Shown here piece by piece: positions 1 through 10,517 of a stretch of 64,000 nucleotides of DNA (position 1 is the stretch's first letter; the number at the start of each line of letters is the position of its first letter). The position numbers and the translations under genes were made by a program. The stretch comes from Parerythrobacter jejuensis. GTDB taxonomy: Bacteria; Pseudomonadota; Alphaproteobacteria; Sphingomonadales; Sphingomonadaceae. Under the pieces are notes generated by a model. It was given only the letters and a program-made list of their open reading frames with translations. It ran no database searches and was not told the origin of the DNA. The stretch covers positions 1,674,001-1,738,000 of the forward strand of contig NZ_BAAAZF010000001.1 of the NCBI RefSeq assembly GCF_039536765.1, in the 5' to 3' direction.

Positions 1-1
1 T

Positions 2-304
2 GAACGGCGTCGCTGCGAAATCGCCCGTGCGCTGGCCGCTAAACCTTCCATCATGCTGCTGGACGAACCATTCGCAGGCATCGATCCGTTGTCGATCAGT
101 GACATCCGCGACTTGGTGAAAGACCTGAAGACGCGTGGCATCGGCGTTCTCATTACCGACCACAATGTCCGCGAGACACTCGAGATCGTCGACCGGGCCT
201 GCATTATCTATGGTGGGCAGGTGCTGTTTGCCGGCACTCCGCAAGAACTCGTAGCTGACGAGAACGTCAGACGCCTCTATCTTGGCGAGAGTTTCACCCT
301 GTAA
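2..304 (+). CDS. lptB: LPS export ABC transporter ATP-binding protein LptB (5' truncated)
   Basis: Only the last ~100 codons are inside the window; the frame is open from base 2. The visible part holds the end of the ABC signature region ([11 protein letters not shown]), Walker B with catalytic Glu ([12 protein letters not shown]), the switch His (ITDHN) and the usual LptB C-terminus. LptB is the cytoplasmic ATPase that powers LptFGC extraction of lipopolysaccharide from the inner membrane. The gene sits 26 bp upstream of rpoN, a linkage common in proteobacteria, which supports LptB over other branched-chain-type ATPases. Confidence 0.93.
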   Translation, partial: ERRRCEIARALAAKPSIMLLDEPFAGIDPLSISDIRDLVKDLKTRGIGVLITDHNVRETLEIVDRACIIYGGQVLFAGTPQELVADENVRRLYLGESFTL

Positions 305-330
305 TGCTTCAGCGCAGCGGAATTTAGATC

Positions 331-1803
331 ATGGCGCTGGGTCCCAGGTTAGACCTCAGACAATCCCAGTCGCTGGTGATGACGCCGCAATTGCAGCAGG
401 CGATCAAGCTGCTCGCCCTGTCCAATCTTGAGATCGAGACCTTTATCGGCGATGCCCTTGAAGCCAATCCGCTGCTGGAAGCGGGCGAGGTTCGGCATGA
501 GGACGGCGATGGCTCAGACACCGAGGCCTCTGCCCCGCGCGAAGAATCTGCTGCAGACCAGCTTATCGGTGAAGGCGCAGGCGAAGCGGATGCGCCGCTG
601 GATATCAACACAAACGCTATGGACCGTGACCGCGATACCGGGGATGGCGAATGGGGTGCGGCAGGTGCCGCCTCACGGGCCGATGATTTGACACCGATCG
701 AGGACCGCCGGTCCTCCGACACGACCCTGGCGGAACATCTGCACGAGCAAGTCGGCGCCGTCGCGTTCAATGCGAAAGAAGAATTCCTCGCCCGCAACCT
801 TGTCGATCGGCTGGATGAGGCAGGATATCTTCGGGGCGACCTGAGGCAGATCAGCGCGGATCTGGGTGTCGCTCTCACCGAGATGGAAGATGCGCTCGAG
901 CTGATTCATGCGTTGGAGCCGACCGGGGTCGGCGCGCGCGACCTGGCTGAGTGCCTCGCCCTGCAAGCGAAAGAGGCAAACCGATACGATCCCTGCATGC
1001 AACGGTTGATCGAGAACCTTGACCTGGTTGCGCGTGGGGAAGTCGCCCGCCTGAAACGGATGTGCGATGTCGACGACGAAGATTTTGCCGACATGCTGTC
1101 CGAATTGCGCGAATATGACCCGAAGCCCGGCCTGGCGTTTGGCGGCGGTGAAGCAGCAGCCGTGGTGCCCGATATCCTGTTGCGAAGGGATGATCAGGGG
1201 CACTGGAAAATCGCCCTTAACCAGGCGACGCTGCCTCGGCTCGTGGTCAACCGCAGCTATTTCCTCGAATTGCGCGAGGGCTGCACCGACAAGGACAGTA
1301 AAGGCTGGCTGAAAGAGAAGCTGTCCGATGCCAACTGGCTGATCAAGGCGCTCGACCAACGACAGAAGACCATCCTCGCGGTGTCTTCTGAAATCGTCAA
1401 GAAACAGGCTGGCTTCTTCCGGCAAGGCGTCAGCGAATTAAGGCCGCTGACATTGCGTGAAGTGGCTGAAGAAATCGAAATGCATGAGAGCACGGTGAGC
1501 CGGGTCACCAGCAACAAATATCTCCACTGCGATCGCGGCACATTCGAATTGAAGTACTTCTTCACCAGCGGCGTCGGCAGTGCCGATGGCGAAGGCGCGA
1601 GTTCCGAAAGTGTGAAAGCCCGCATCAAGGCTTTGACCGATGCCGAAGACCCCAAGAAGATCCTGTCAGACGACAAGTTGGTCGAATTGCTAAAGGCGGA
1701 AGGCTTCGACATTGCCCGGCGGACGGTCGCGAAATACCGCGAGGCGATGGGGATCGGAAGCTCCGTCCAGCGGCGCAGAGCGAAGAAATTGGCGGCTCTC
1801 TGA
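331..1803 (+). CDS. rpoN: RNA polymerase sigma-54 factor RpoN
   Basis: This 490-residue protein has all three sigma-54 regions. Region I is the Gln/Leu-rich activator-interacting N-terminus (LDLRQSQSLVMTPQLQQAIK), followed by an acidic region II (about 50-120), the core-binding domain, an HTH region (LREVAEEIEMHESTVSRVTS) and the C-terminal RpoN box (ARRTVAKYREAMGI) that reads the -24 element. Sigma-54 needs AAA+ activators; none lies in this window. The ATG start gives the canonical N-terminus, and the gene probably shares a transcript with lptB. Confidence 0.97.
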   Translation: MALGPRLDLRQSQSLVMTPQLQQAIKLLALSNLEIETFIGDALEANPLLEAGEVRHEDGDGSDTEASAPREESAADQLIGEGAGEADAPLDINTNAMDRDRDTGDGEWGAAGAASRADDLTPIEDRRSSDTTLAEHLHEQVGAVAFNAKEEFLARNLVDRLDEAGYLRGDLRQISADLGVALTEMEDALELIHALEPTGVGARDLAECLALQAKEANRYDPCMQRLIENLDLVARGEVARLKRMCDVDDEDFADMLSELREYDPKPGLAFGGGEAAAVVPDILLRRDDQGHWKIALNQATLPRLVVNRSYFLELREGCTDKDSKGWLKEKLSDANWLIKALDQRQKTILAVSSEIVKKQAGFFRQGVSELRPLTLREVAEEIEMHESTVSRVTSNKYLHCDRGTFELKYFFTSGVGSADGEGASSESVKARIKALTDAEDPKKILSDDKLVELLKAEGFDIARRTVAKYREAMGIGSSVQRRRAKKLAAL

Positions 1804-1953
1804 CAGCCCGCGACTCGTGGAGTCAGCTGGGTTTACGCGATATTAACCTTTTCCGTTCAGACCTTTTGTGGTTAATCCAAGGCAACACCTCTGAACGAGG
1901 GGTTACCAAAGCCCGATCGGGGCAACAATTTGAGGGCAAGGGGGACTTACCCG
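1804..1953 (+). promoter_or_regulatory. ctrA upstream regulatory region with GANTC pair and TTAA half-sites
   Basis: The 150 bp between rpoN and ctrA carry two GANTC methylation sites 8 bp apart (GACTC 1812-1816, GAGTC 1820-1824), a TTAACC at 1843-1848 and an inverted GGTTAA at 1870-1875. GANTC is the target of the cell-cycle methylase CcrM, and TTAA(CC) is the CtrA half-site. In Caulobacter one ctrA promoter is controlled by a GANTC site and by CtrA itself. That the same logic holds here is inference; no transcription start is known. Confidence 0.5.
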
Positions 1954-2649
1954 ATGCGTGTACTGCTGATCGAAGACGAGCCGACAACGGCAAAAGCCAT
2001 TGAGCTGATGCTGACCACGGAAGGCTTCAATGTCTATTCGACCGACCTCGGTGAGGAAGGCCTCGATCTGGGCAAGCTGTATGATTACGATATCATCCTG
2101 CTCGACCTGAACCTGCCGGATATGCACGGCTACGATGTGCTCAAGAAGCTGCGCGTCGCCAAAGTGCAGACACCGGTCCTGATCCTTTCCGGCATTGCCG
2201 AAATGGACAGCAAGATCCGGTCGTTCGGCTTTGGCGCCGATGACTATGTGACCAAGCCTTTCCATCGCGAAGAGCTGGTGGCCCGCATTCACGCCGTAGT
2301 GCGTCGTTCGAAGGGCCACAGCCAGTCGATCATCCGCACCGGCAAGCTGGCAGTGAACCTGGATGCCAAGACTGTCGAAGTCGATGGCGCACGTGTACAC
2401 CTGACCGGCAAGGAATACGCGATGCTTGAGCTGCTTTCGCTGCGCAAGGGCACGACATTGACCAAGGAAATGTTCCTGAACCACCTCTATGGCGGGATGG
2501 ACGAACCGGAACTCAAGATCATCGATGTGTTCATTTGCAAGCTGCGCAAGAAGCTCAGCCACGCATGTGCCGGCGAGAATTATATCGAAACGGTCTGGGG
2601 CCGCGGATACGTCCTGCGCGACCCGGACGAGCAGTCCGAGGCTGCCTGA
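1954..2649 (+). CDS. ctrA: Cell-cycle response regulator CtrA
   Basis: OmpR-type regulator of 231 residues: receiver domain (1-115) with the acidic pocket E7/D8 and phospho-acceptor D51, and a C-terminal winged helix (about 125-225). The sequence follows alphaproteobacterial CtrA closely. It ends in Ala-Ala, the ClpXP-recognised tail of Caulobacter CtrA. The start is ATG at 1954 (MRVLLIEDE); the in-frame TTG at 1930 would add eight non-conserved residues. CtrA is the master regulator of cell cycle and motility genes and in several alphaproteobacteria influences GTA production, relevant because a GTA cluster lies at 29.6-43.5 kb. Confidence 0.96.
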   Translation: MRVLLIEDEPTTAKAIELMLTTEGFNVYSTDLGEEGLDLGKLYDYDIILLDLNLPDMHGYDVLKKLRVAKVQTPVLILSGIAEMDSKIRSFGFGADDYVTKPFHREELVARIHAVVRRSKGHSQSIIRTGKLAVNLDAKTVEVDGARVHLTGKEYAMLELLSLRKGTTLTKEMFLNHLYGGMDEPELKIIDVFICKLRKKLSHACAGENYIETVWGRGYVLRDPDEQSEAA

Positions 2650-2681
2650 TTTTTCGACTTACCCGAGACGGGGGGATTGCG

Positions 2682-2714
2682 ACGGCCCGCTTCCGAAAGG
2701 GAGTGGGCCGTTTG
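2682..2714 (+). terminator. Probable intrinsic terminator after ctrA
   Basis: ACGGCCC (2682-2688) pairs with GGGCCGT (2705-2711). The inner CGCTTCC/GGGAGTG arms close a GAAA-type loop, followed by a short TTTG tract. It lies 33 bp after the ctrA stop and before the convergent MscS gene. Confidence 0.7.
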
Positions 2715-3938
2715 CTATTGCTTGCGTTGCCCCGTGCCGATTTCCTGTACGTCCAAACCGCTTGGTTCCTGAAAAATCCTGAGACCGAATTCGGGCAGGA
2801 TCGCGATAAGATGGTCGAAAATATCGGCCTGGATCCTCTCATACTCGGCCCAATTGGTTGTCCCGGTGAAGCAATATAGCTCGAGCGGCAGGCCTTGCGA
2901 GGTCGGGTCAAGCTGGCGCACCAAGAGTGTAAAACCCTCCGTCGCGAGGTCTGGATGGACCCGTAAATAAGCGATCATATAGGCGCGGAAGGTGCCGATA
3001 TTGGTGATGCGCCGCGCATTAACGGGATTGCCTCCTCCTTCCAATTCACGCGCGTTCCATTCCTCCAACTCGCTATCTTTGCCTGCAAGGTAGTCTTTCA
3101 GCAGGCGGAAGCGTCGCAAGCGGTCGACTTCGGTGTCGGTCAGGAAGCGGACAGAGTTCTGGTCGAGTGGCAACGCGCGCTTGATCCGCCGCCCGCCCGC
3201 ATCGGACATGCCGCGCCAGTTTCGGTAGGAATCTGATACCAGTCGATGGGTTGGTACATAGCCGATTGTCTTGTCGAAATTCTGCACTTTGACGGTGTGC
3301 AGCGAGATATCGACGACATCGCCATCAACATTCATGCTGGGCATTTCGATCCAGTCCCCTACCCGCAGCATGTCATTGGTGGTCAGCTGGACGCTGGCAA
3401 CCAGCGACAGGATCGTGTCCTTGAAGACCAGCAGAAGTACAGCGGTAACCGCGCCAAGCCCCGACAGCAGCAGTAACGGCGATTCATCGATCAGTGCAGA
3501 AATCATGATAATTGCCGCGCCGCACAAGACGATGATTTTCACGACCTGCAGGAAGCCCTTGATCGGCCTGTTCCGCGAACGCGGCAGCCGCTCATAGAGC
3601 TCGTTGGAATATGTCACTGCCTTTACGATCGCCATCGCAATGGAGAGAACGATCAGCGCCTGGGTGACATTCGCAATCACCGTGACGATCGAACCTGGCA
3701 GGTTCGGAACGACATTGATTCCATTGGAAATGATCAGCAACGGCGCGACGGTTGCCAGCCAAGCGGCAGACTTATCGATCGTAAGCGAGTCGCGATCAAG
3801 ATAGGGCGCAGCCAATCGCAGGATGACATGTTTGAGCAGGTAGTTGAGCGCAACCGCTGCCCCGATCAATAGTGTCAGGCTTAGCGCGGTCTGTGCCCAA
3901 GCGGGTTGCGCGGCAAATAAATTGGTGAGTTCAGACAT
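2715..3938 (-). CDS. MscS-family mechanosensitive ion channel (YbdG-like)
   Basis: Membrane protein of about 407 residues. The N-terminus has several hydrophobic helices (for example WAQTALSLTLLIGAAVAL and the LPGSIVTVIANVTQALIVLS region), followed by the MscS pore-lining and beta domain (GLGAVTAVLLLVFKDTILSL; VGDWIEMPSMNVDGDVVDIS). The long C-terminal part (QNFDKTIGYVPTHRLVSDSY onward) resembles the miniconductance channel YbdG more than small MscS. It is expected in the inner membrane as an osmotic safety valve. I use the start at MSELTNLFAA; eight upstream codons look non-coding. Convergent with ctrA. Confidence 0.88.
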   Translation of the reverse strand: MSELTNLFAAQPAWAQTALSLTLLIGAAVALNYLLKHVILRLAAPYLDRDSLTIDKSAAWLATVAPLLIISNGINVVPNLPGSIVTVIANVTQALIVLSIAMAIVKAVTYSNELYERLPRSRNRPIKGFLQVVKIIVLCGAAIIMISALIDESPLLLLSGLGAVTAVLLLVFKDTILSLVASVQLTTNDMLRVGDWIEMPSMNVDGDVVDISLHTVKVQNFDKTIGYVPTHRLVSDSYRNWRGMSDAGGRRIKRALPLDQNSVRFLTDTEVDRLRRFRLLKDYLAGKDSELEEWNARELEGGGNPVNARRITNIGTFRAYMIAYLRVHPDLATEGFTLLVRQLDPTSQGLPLELYCFTGTTNWAEYERIQADIFDHLIAILPEFGLRIFQEPSGLDVQEIGTGQRKQ

Positions 3939-4039
3939 AGCCCGAGCGGTACAGCCGATCACACCATTGGCTCAACCCCGCATTGGCATCCCGGCTTCCG
4001 GTCTGGACAAGGACGCGATGCTGCGCCAAGCGCCGCGTC

Positions 4040-4768
4040 ATGAGCGCTTACAAAGAAGGTGACCCGACAACCCTCAACCGGTTGTATGGCCGCAGCATCG
4101 GCAAGCCGTTGCGCGCGCATCAGCAGGATTTAGTCGATAACCTCCTCCCCCAGATCGCAGTGCCGGAGGAAGGGCCAGTCGACGCGGAGCGCCTGTTCGG
4201 CGAGGATTGCCCGCTTCATTTTGAAATCGGTTTCGGCGGCGGCGAACATCTCACCTATCGGGCCGACCTGCTGCCGAACCACGGCTTTATCGGGGCCGAA
4301 CCCTACATCAACGGCGTGGCTTCCTGCCTTACCCAGATCGAAGAACAGCGGCTCGCCAATATCCGTCTTCACGATGGCGATGCGCTGGAAGTGCTGAACC
4401 GCGTCCCGGACGGCGGTTTGACCATGCTCTATCTGCTGCACCCTGATCCCTGGCCCAAGAACAAGCATGCCAAACGCCGCATGATGAACGATGGCCCGGT
4501 GAAGATGTTCGCCGACAAGCTGAAACCGGGTGGCGAGTTCCGGTTCGGCACCGATCATCCTGTTTATCTGCGCCACGCCTTGATGGTCATGCGACGCCAC
4601 ACTGATGCGTTCGAATTGGTCGCCGAGGGCCCAGAAAGCTGGCAGAACCGCCCTAGTGGCTGGCCCCAGACACGCTATGAGCACAAGGCCCGCACGGTTT
4701 TCGGTCACGAAGTCTGGTACTTCCGCTTCCGGCGCAAGGCTGGCCCGAGCCCACAAGCGAATGTCTAA
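4040..4768 (+). CDS. trmB: tRNA (guanine-N7-)-methyltransferase TrmB
   Basis: Class I SAM-dependent enzyme of 242 residues that makes m7G46 in tRNA. Visible signatures are the SAM-binding FEIGFGGGEHL loop, GAEPYINGV, and the family motif YLLHPDPWPKNKHAKRR with the catalytic/tRNA-binding Asp and basic run, then FRFGTDHPVY. Start chosen at MSAYKEGDPT; the upstream extension has no similarity to the family. It overlaps the next gene by 8 bp, so the two are probably co-translated. Confidence 0.95.
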   Translation: MSAYKEGDPTTLNRLYGRSIGKPLRAHQQDLVDNLLPQIAVPEEGPVDAERLFGEDCPLHFEIGFGGGEHLTYRADLLPNHGFIGAEPYINGVASCLTQIEEQRLANIRLHDGDALEVLNRVPDGGLTMLYLLHPDPWPKNKHAKRRMMNDGPVKMFADKLKPGGEFRFGTDHPVYLRHALMVMRRHTDAFELVAEGPESWQNRPSGWPQTRYEHKARTVFGHEVWYFRFRRKAGPSPQANV

Positions 4769-5471
4769 GGTCTACCTTTGGATCGGCGGAATTTTCGCGC
4801 CCGTCGGTTTGCTATTCGTATCATTTGCCGCTGCATTCCTGGTCAGCGATCGTGAATTCGTGTCGTCGGCCGTAGCCGGGACAGGCACGGTCATTGCAGT
4901 GTCGGGCGGGCGCGCCCCGGGCGGCGGCTATGCACGTGGGCCGATTGTCGAATTCTATTCCGAAGACGGCGTACGTCACCAATTCTCGAGCAACACCTCC
5001 AGCAATCCGCCATCTTTTAGGCGCGGAGAAACTGTCAAAGTGCTCTATGATCCTGTAGAACCGTCACGCGCGGTAATAGATACGTTTCTGCATCGTTACC
5101 TTATGCCAGCCATTTTCGGCGGGATCGGGTCTGTGCTTGCCGCGGTCGGAATCGGAATGCTGCTGGCCTATTGGCGCCGTAAGAAAGTCATCTCCAACCT
5201 TCTCGTCGCCGGAGTTCCGATCAAAGCCCGATTTACACACTGCTTCCTCGATACAAGCACCAAGATAAACGGTCGCAGCCCCTACAAGGTGCTGGCACAA
5301 GGAACGAACCCCTTCACTGGCCAGTTGGAAAGCTATGAGAGCGAAGCAATCTGGCTTGATCTCACAGCGGAGCTGAGCGGAAGCGACGTTCCTGTCTTGA
5401 TCAATCCCAACAAGCCAAGGCAGCATTTTGTCGATCTGCGGGAATGGGTCGGCCCGGATATGCGGGCCTGA
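4761..5471 (+). CDS. DUF3592-like membrane protein
   Basis: 236 residues. One transmembrane segment near the N-terminus (LWIGGIFAPVGLLFVSFAAA), an extracytoplasmic beta-rich domain with the DUF3592 pattern (GTVIAVSGG..PIVEFYSEDGVRHQFSS..FRRGETVKVLYDPVEPSRAVID), a second transmembrane segment (about 113-135) and a C-terminal domain of similar fold. Function is unknown. The ATG sits inside the last codons of trmB, which fixes the start and suggests one transcript. Confidence 0.75.
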   Translation: MSKVYLWIGGIFAPVGLLFVSFAAAFLVSDREFVSSAVAGTGTVIAVSGGRAPGGGYARGPIVEFYSEDGVRHQFSSNTSSNPPSFRRGETVKVLYDPVEPSRAVIDTFLHRYLMPAIFGGIGSVLAAVGIGMLLAYWRRKKVISNLLVAGVPIKARFTHCFLDTSTKINGRSPYKVLAQGTNPFTGQLESYESEAIWLDLTAELSGSDVPVLINPNKPRQHFVDLREWVGPDMRA

Positions 5472-5488
5472 TCCAGCCGCGCAACCGG

Positions 5489-7750
5489 TTACCCTACGAC
5501 CCCTGCAGCGGCCAGCACCGCCAAAGTCAGCACATCGGGCGCAATGGCAGTCATCGGCGCAATCTGGACCGGCTTCTCCATCCCGATCAGCATCGGGCCG
5601 ATCGTGGCATTGCCCGCCAATTCGCGCAGGAGCTTGGCCGAGAGGTTGGCTGACTGCAGCCCTGGCATCACCAACACATTGGCAGGACCAGAGAGGCGGC
5701 TGAAAGGATAGAGCTCCATCACTTTCGGATTGAGCGCGGCATCGGGCGCCATTTCGCCTTCATATTCAAAGCCGACTTCCTCTTCATCGAGGATCGCAAC
5801 AGCATCGCGAATATTGCCCAGCCACTGGCCCGAGGGATTGCCGAAGGTGGAATAACTGAGGAATGCCACGCGCGGCTCGTGGCCCATACGCCGAGCCACA
5901 GCCGCAGTTTCCTTGGCGATATGGGCCAGCAATTGCGCGGTCGGACGTTCATTAATGGTCGTGTCGGCGAGAAAGGTTGTGTGGTTCTTGCCGATCATCA
6001 TGTGGATACCGAAGGGCACGGCACCCGGCTTGGGATCGAGCACACGGTTCACTTCGCGCGCGGTCTGGCTGAATGTCCGGGTCAAACCCGAAATCATCGC
6101 GTCACCATGGCCGAGGGCAACCAGCAATGCTGCAAAGACGTTGCGTTCCTGGTTCACCATGCGGCGCACATCACGCTCGGTATAACCTTTGCGCTTCAGC
6201 CGATCATAGAGATACTCGACCATGCCCGGGACATGCTCGCAATCCGCCGAGTTCTGGATTTCGAAACTGCCCGGATCGGAGACGCCCAGCATGTGCAGCC
6301 GGTCGACCACATTCTTGGTCCGGCCCACCAGAATCGGTGTGCCATAGCCAAAGTCGCGATACTGGATGGCCGCCCGCAATACGACATCCTCTTCCGCCTC
6401 GGCAAAGACCATCCGTTTGGGATTGGCCTTGCATTCCTCGTATACGCGGGTGAGCGCGGAAGTGGTCGGGTTGAGCCGCGCCTTGAGCGACAGGCGGTAT
6501 TCTTCGAAATCCTCGATCGCGTCCTGAGCGACGCCTGTATCCATTGCGGCCTTGGCCACGGCAGATGATACGACTTCCATCAGACGGGGATCGAAAGGCG
6601 CAGGGATGATGTAGTCCGTACCGAACTTGTGATTCATGCCATAGGCTGCTGCGACTTCATCCGGCACGCGTTCGCGGGCCAGATCGGCAATTGCCTTGGC
6701 CGCAGCCATTTTCATCTCTTCATTGATCGTGGTGGCCCGGACATCGAGCGCCCCGCGGAAAATGAACGGGAAACCGAGGACATTGTTGACCTGATTCGGG
6801 AAGTCACTGCGCCCTGTGGCGATAATGGCATCGGGTCGGACCTTCTTGGCCTCGTCAGGCATGATTTCGGGGGTCGGATTGGCCATGGCGAAGATAATCG
6901 GCTGGTCCGCCATCTTCTCCACCCATTCCGGCTTGAGCGCCCCGGCTGCCGATAGGCCGAGGAAAATGTCGGCCCCTTCCAGCGCTGCTTCGAGATCGCG
7001 CGCCTCGGTCGGGACGGCATGTGCACTCTTCCACTGGTCGACGTTTTCGCGTCCGGGATAAATCGGGCCGGAGCGATCACATACGATCACGTTCTCATGC
7101 GGTATGCCGAGCGACTTGATCAAGGCGGTGCAAGCGAGCGCCGATGCTCCGGCACCATTGACCACCATCTTGCAGTCTTTGAGATCGCGCCCGGTCAGGT
7201 GGCAGGCATTGATCAGCCCTGCCGCAGCAATAATGGCGGTGCCATGCTGGTCATCATGCATGACCGGAATATTCATCCGTTCACGCAAGGCTTGTTCAAT
7301 AATGAAGCATCCCGGCGCAGCGATATCTTCCAGATTGATGCCGCCAAAACTTGGCTCCATCAGGGCAACCGCCTCGATGAACTTGTCGGGATCTTCAGTA
7401 TCCAGTTCGATGTCGATGGAATCGACGTCGGCGAAGCGTTTGAACAGGACTGCCTTGCCTTCCATCACCGGCTTGGACGCAAGCGCGCCGAGGTTGCCCA
7501 ACCCCAGGATGGCTGTTCCGTTCGAAATGACGGCGACAAGGTTCGATCGCGCGGTATACTTTGCCGCCAGAGCAGGATTCTCGGCAATCGCTTCGACCGG
7601 GGCGGCAACACCAGGCGAATAGGCCAGGCTAAGATCGCGCTGCGTGGCCATCGGCTTACTGGCGATGATCTCGATCTTACCAGGACGGATCGTCTCGTGG
7701 TAAAACAGTGCCTCGCGCGTTGTAAAACCGGCTTGTTTTTCGTCAGCCAC
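5489..7750 (-). CDS. maeB: NADP-dependent malic enzyme with phosphotransacetylase-like domain
   Basis: 753-residue MaeB-type fusion. Residues ~20-160 are the malic N-domain ([31 protein letters not shown]), ~165-400 the Rossmann NAD(P) domain with the metal/catalytic stretch ([36 protein letters not shown]), and ~430-750 a phosphate acetyltransferase-like domain. It converts malate to pyruvate and CO2; in characterised MaeB proteins the C-terminal domain is regulatory, sensing acetyl-CoA, rather than catalytic. The start is GTG at 7750 with an AGGAG site about 10 bp upstream. Divergent from mutS. Confidence 0.95.
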   Translation of the reverse strand: MADEKQAGFTTREALFYHETIRPGKIEIIASKPMATQRDLSLAYSPGVAAPVEAIAENPALAAKYTARSNLVAVISNGTAILGLGNLGALASKPVMEGKAVLFKRFADVDSIDIELDTEDPDKFIEAVALMEPSFGGINLEDIAAPGCFIIEQALRERMNIPVMHDDQHGTAIIAAAGLINACHLTGRDLKDCKMVVNGAGASALACTALIKSLGIPHENVIVCDRSGPIYPGRENVDQWKSAHAVPTEARDLEAALEGADIFLGLSAAGALKPEWVEKMADQPIIFAMANPTPEIMPDEAKKVRPDAIIATGRSDFPNQVNNVLGFPFIFRGALDVRATTINEEMKMAAAKAIADLARERVPDEVAAAYGMNHKFGTDYIIPAPFDPRLMEVVSSAVAKAAMDTGVAQDAIEDFEEYRLSLKARLNPTTSALTRVYEECKANPKRMVFAEAEEDVVLRAAIQYRDFGYGTPILVGRTKNVVDRLHMLGVSDPGSFEIQNSADCEHVPGMVEYLYDRLKRKGYTERDVRRMVNQERNVFAALLVALGHGDAMISGLTRTFSQTAREVNRVLDPKPGAVPFGIHMMIGKNHTTFLADTTINERPTAQLLAHIAKETAAVARRMGHEPRVAFLSYSTFGNPSGQWLGNIRDAVAILDEEEVGFEYEGEMAPDAALNPKVMELYPFSRLSGPANVLVMPGLQSANLSAKLLRELAGNATIGPMLIGMEKPVQIAPMTAIAPDVLTLAVLAAAGVVG

Positions 7751-7865
7751 TTATGGCTCTCCTGTCGTTTGCCCGCCCGATACCCAATGCAGCGCAGCAG
7801 CGATAGGGGGAAAGCTGCCTAGGCCCGCTTCCCGAATCGAGCGAGAGGCCGCTACGGCATCGTGT

Positions 7866-10493
7866 ATGGCGGGAAAAACGACCCCGATGATGGAGCAATA
7901 TCTGGCGTTGAAGGCCGAGGCCGAAGGCTGCTTGTTGTTCTACCGCATGGGCGATTTCTTCGAATTGTTCTTTGAAGACGCCAAGATTGCTTCGCAAATC
8001 CTCGACATTGCATTGACCGCAAGGGGCAAGGATTCCGGCGAACCCGTACCCATGTGCGGCGTTCCGGTCCATGCCGCCGAGGGCTATCTGGCGCGTCTGA
8101 TCAAGGCCGGGCAACGAGTCGCAATTGCGGACCAGGTCGAAACTCCAGACGAGGCCAAGCAGCGAGCAAAGAGGGAAGGCAAGCCGACCTCCAAAGTGCT
8201 CGTCCAGCGCGATATCGTGCGGTTCGTAACGGCTGGCACGCTGACGGAAGAAGCCCTGCTGGAACCTCGGCGCGCCAACATCCTGACCGCAGTGTGCGAA
8301 GTCCGCAATCTGGTCGGCATCGCGCATTGCGACATTTCGACCGGGCGGATGGAGCTTGAAGAATGCAGCCTCGAAGCGGCTTCATCTGTTTTGGCGCGGC
8401 TTGGCGCAAGCGAGGTTGTCGCTCCGGAAAACTGGGCGGGTGCACCAGACGGCAGCATTGACCGGCCGCAGAGCGAATTTGCCAGCAACGAGGGAGAGAG
8501 GCGGCTCAAGGCGATCCACGAGGTGGCCACCCTAGACGGTTTCGGTGATTTCAGCCGCGCCATGCTCGCCGCCGCTGGAGGGCTGCTGGCTTATCTCGAT
8601 CACGCCGGTCGCGGAAACCTTCCGCTGCTCCTGCCACCGATCGTCGCCGCGGGGGCCACCCGTCTCGCCATGGATGCCGCGACACGCACCAGCCTGGAGG
8701 TTCTGGCAAGCCAGCAAGGCGGCCGTGATGGCAGCCTGATTGCCGCGATTGATCGCTGTGTCACAGGTGCCGGTGCCCGTCAGTTGGCAGAGGACTTATC
8801 TGCTCCACTCACCGATCAGAGCTCGGTCGAAGAGCGACTTTCGCTGGTCCAGTTCTTCCATTCCGATCCGTTGCTGCGAGCGGACCTGCGCGAGGTCATG
8901 CGGGCGGTGCCCGATATCGCGCGCGGGCTCGGGCGGATTGTGGCCGGACGCGGAAGCCCGCGCGATCTGGGCCAGATCCGTGATGGCCTGTCAGAAGGAA
9001 GGCGCATCCGTGATCACCTGGCCGGCAAGGAAGACCGCCCAAATCTGCTGGAGGAATTGCTACCGCACCTTGGCGGCCATGGCGCTTTGGTTGATCATCT
9101 GGAATGGGCACTGGTGTCGGCACCGCCGACCGAGCGAAGCCAGGGTGGCTTTATTGCCGAGGGATTCGATGCGGCACTGGATGAACTGCGTCAGGTCTCT
9201 GGCAATGCACGGCGGGCCATTGCCGCGCTGGAGACCCGTTATCGGGGCGACACCGGGATCGATCGGCTCAAGATCAAACATAACGGTGTGCTCGGATATT
9301 TCGTCGAAGTACCGGCAAAGCACGCGGATGCCCTGATGGCGCCTGACAGCGGTTTTACCCACCGCCAGACCATGGCTGGCGCGGTGCGGTTCAATTCGCT
9401 CCAGCTGCACGAAGAAGCCAGCCGCATCAGCGAAGCTGGAGGTCGGGCGGTCGCCGCAGAGGAGGCTCATTTCGAAGAACTGGTCGAAACGATCACGCAG
9501 CAGCGCCAGGCAATAGCGACGACCGCAGCAGCGCTAGCCCGGATCGACGTCGCAGCAGGTCAGGCCGAACGCGCTGCGGAAGGGCGCTGGGTTCGCCCGG
9601 ACATTTCCAAAGATCGCACCCTGCACATTACCGGCGGCCGCCACCCGGTTGTCGAAGCATCGCTCGGAGTGACGGGGGACCGGTTCGTCCCCAATGATTG
9701 CACCTTGGAAGATACGGACCGCCTGTGGTTGATCGGCGGTCCCAATATGGGCGGCAAATCTACATTTTTGCGACAGAACGCGCTGATTGTCCTGCTCGCT
9801 CAGGCTGGCGGATTTGTCCCGGCGACTGCAGCCAGAATCGGCTTGGTCGACCGCCTGTTTAGCCGGGTCGGCGCATCGGACAATCTCGCCAGGGGGCGCT
9901 CAACCTTCATGGTCGAGATGGTCGAAACGGCCGCCATCCTTGCACAGGCAACCGAGCAGAGCTTTGTCATCCTCGACGAAGTAGGCCGTGGCACTTCAAC
10001 TTATGATGGCTTGGCACTTGCGTGGGCAGTGGTCGAAGCGGTCCATGAAAACAATCGCTGCCGGTGCCTGTTTGCCACCCACTACCACGAGCTGGCGCGG
10101 CTGGCGGAGACTTGCGATTCTCTGTCACTCCATCACGTCCGGGCACGCGAATGGAAGAGCGAGTTGGTGTTGCTGCACGAGCTGGCAGAAGGTCCTGCTG
10201 ACCAGAGCTACGGCCTCGCTGTGGCCAAGCTGGCGGGCGTGCCGCCGGGCGTCGTAATGCGCGCCAAGTCAGTCCTCGAACGGTTGGAGAAAGGCCGGGC
10301 AGAAACCGGCGGGCTGGCGGCTGGTCTGGGAGACCTGCCTCTCTTCGCCGCTGCTCAGGACACGGGCAATGAAGACGAGATCGACATCCTGCGCGAAAGA
10401 CTGAAGGCCATCGATGTTGACGCGCTCGCCCCTCGGGAAGCGCTTGAGCTCTTGTATGAATTGAAAGCCGCCGCAGACGACACGCATCCTTAA
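7866..10493 (+). CDS. mutS: DNA mismatch repair protein MutS
   Basis: 875 residues with full MutS architecture: mismatch-recognition domain with the Phe-X-Glu wedge (GDFFELF, about residues 29-35), connector, lever and clamp domains, then the ATPase with Walker A ([14 protein letters not shown]), Walker B ([18 protein letters not shown]) and the FATHYHEL motif, and the C-terminal dimerisation region. It recognises mispairs and recruits MutL. Length matches the family. ATG at 7866; a GTG at 7862 is out of frame. Confidence 0.98.
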   Translation: MAGKTTPMMEQYLALKAEAEGCLLFYRMGDFFELFFEDAKIASQILDIALTARGKDSGEPVPMCGVPVHAAEGYLARLIKAGQRVAIADQVETPDEAKQRAKREGKPTSKVLVQRDIVRFVTAGTLTEEALLEPRRANILTAVCEVRNLVGIAHCDISTGRMELEECSLEAASSVLARLGASEVVAPENWAGAPDGSIDRPQSEFASNEGERRLKAIHEVATLDGFGDFSRAMLAAAGGLLAYLDHAGRGNLPLLLPPIVAAGATRLAMDAATRTSLEVLASQQGGRDGSLIAAIDRCVTGAGARQLAEDLSAPLTDQSSVEERLSLVQFFHSDPLLRADLREVMRAVPDIARGLGRIVAGRGSPRDLGQIRDGLSEGRRIRDHLAGKEDRPNLLEELLPHLGGHGALVDHLEWALVSAPPTERSQGGFIAEGFDAALDELRQVSGNARRAIAALETRYRGDTGIDRLKIKHNGVLGYFVEVPAKHADALMAPDSGFTHRQTMAGAVRFNSLQLHEEASRISEAGGRAVAAEEAHFEELVETITQQRQAIATTAAALARIDVAAGQAERAAEGRWVRPDISKDRTLHITGGRHPVVEASLGVTGDRFVPNDCTLEDTDRLWLIGGPNMGGKSTFLRQNALIVLLAQAGGFVPATAARIGLVDRLFSRVGASDNLARGRSTFMVEMVETAAILAQATEQSFVILDEVGRGTSTYDGLALAWAVVEAVHENNRCRCLFATHYHELARLAETCDSLSLHHVRAREWKSELVLLHELAEGPADQSYGLAVAKLAGVPPGVVMRAKSVLERLEKGRAETGGLAAGLGDLPLFAAAQDTGNEDEIDILRERLKAIDVDALAPREALELLYELKAAADDTHP

Positions 10494-10517
10494 CCCCGAC
10501 CTGCCATGCTGCCATGC

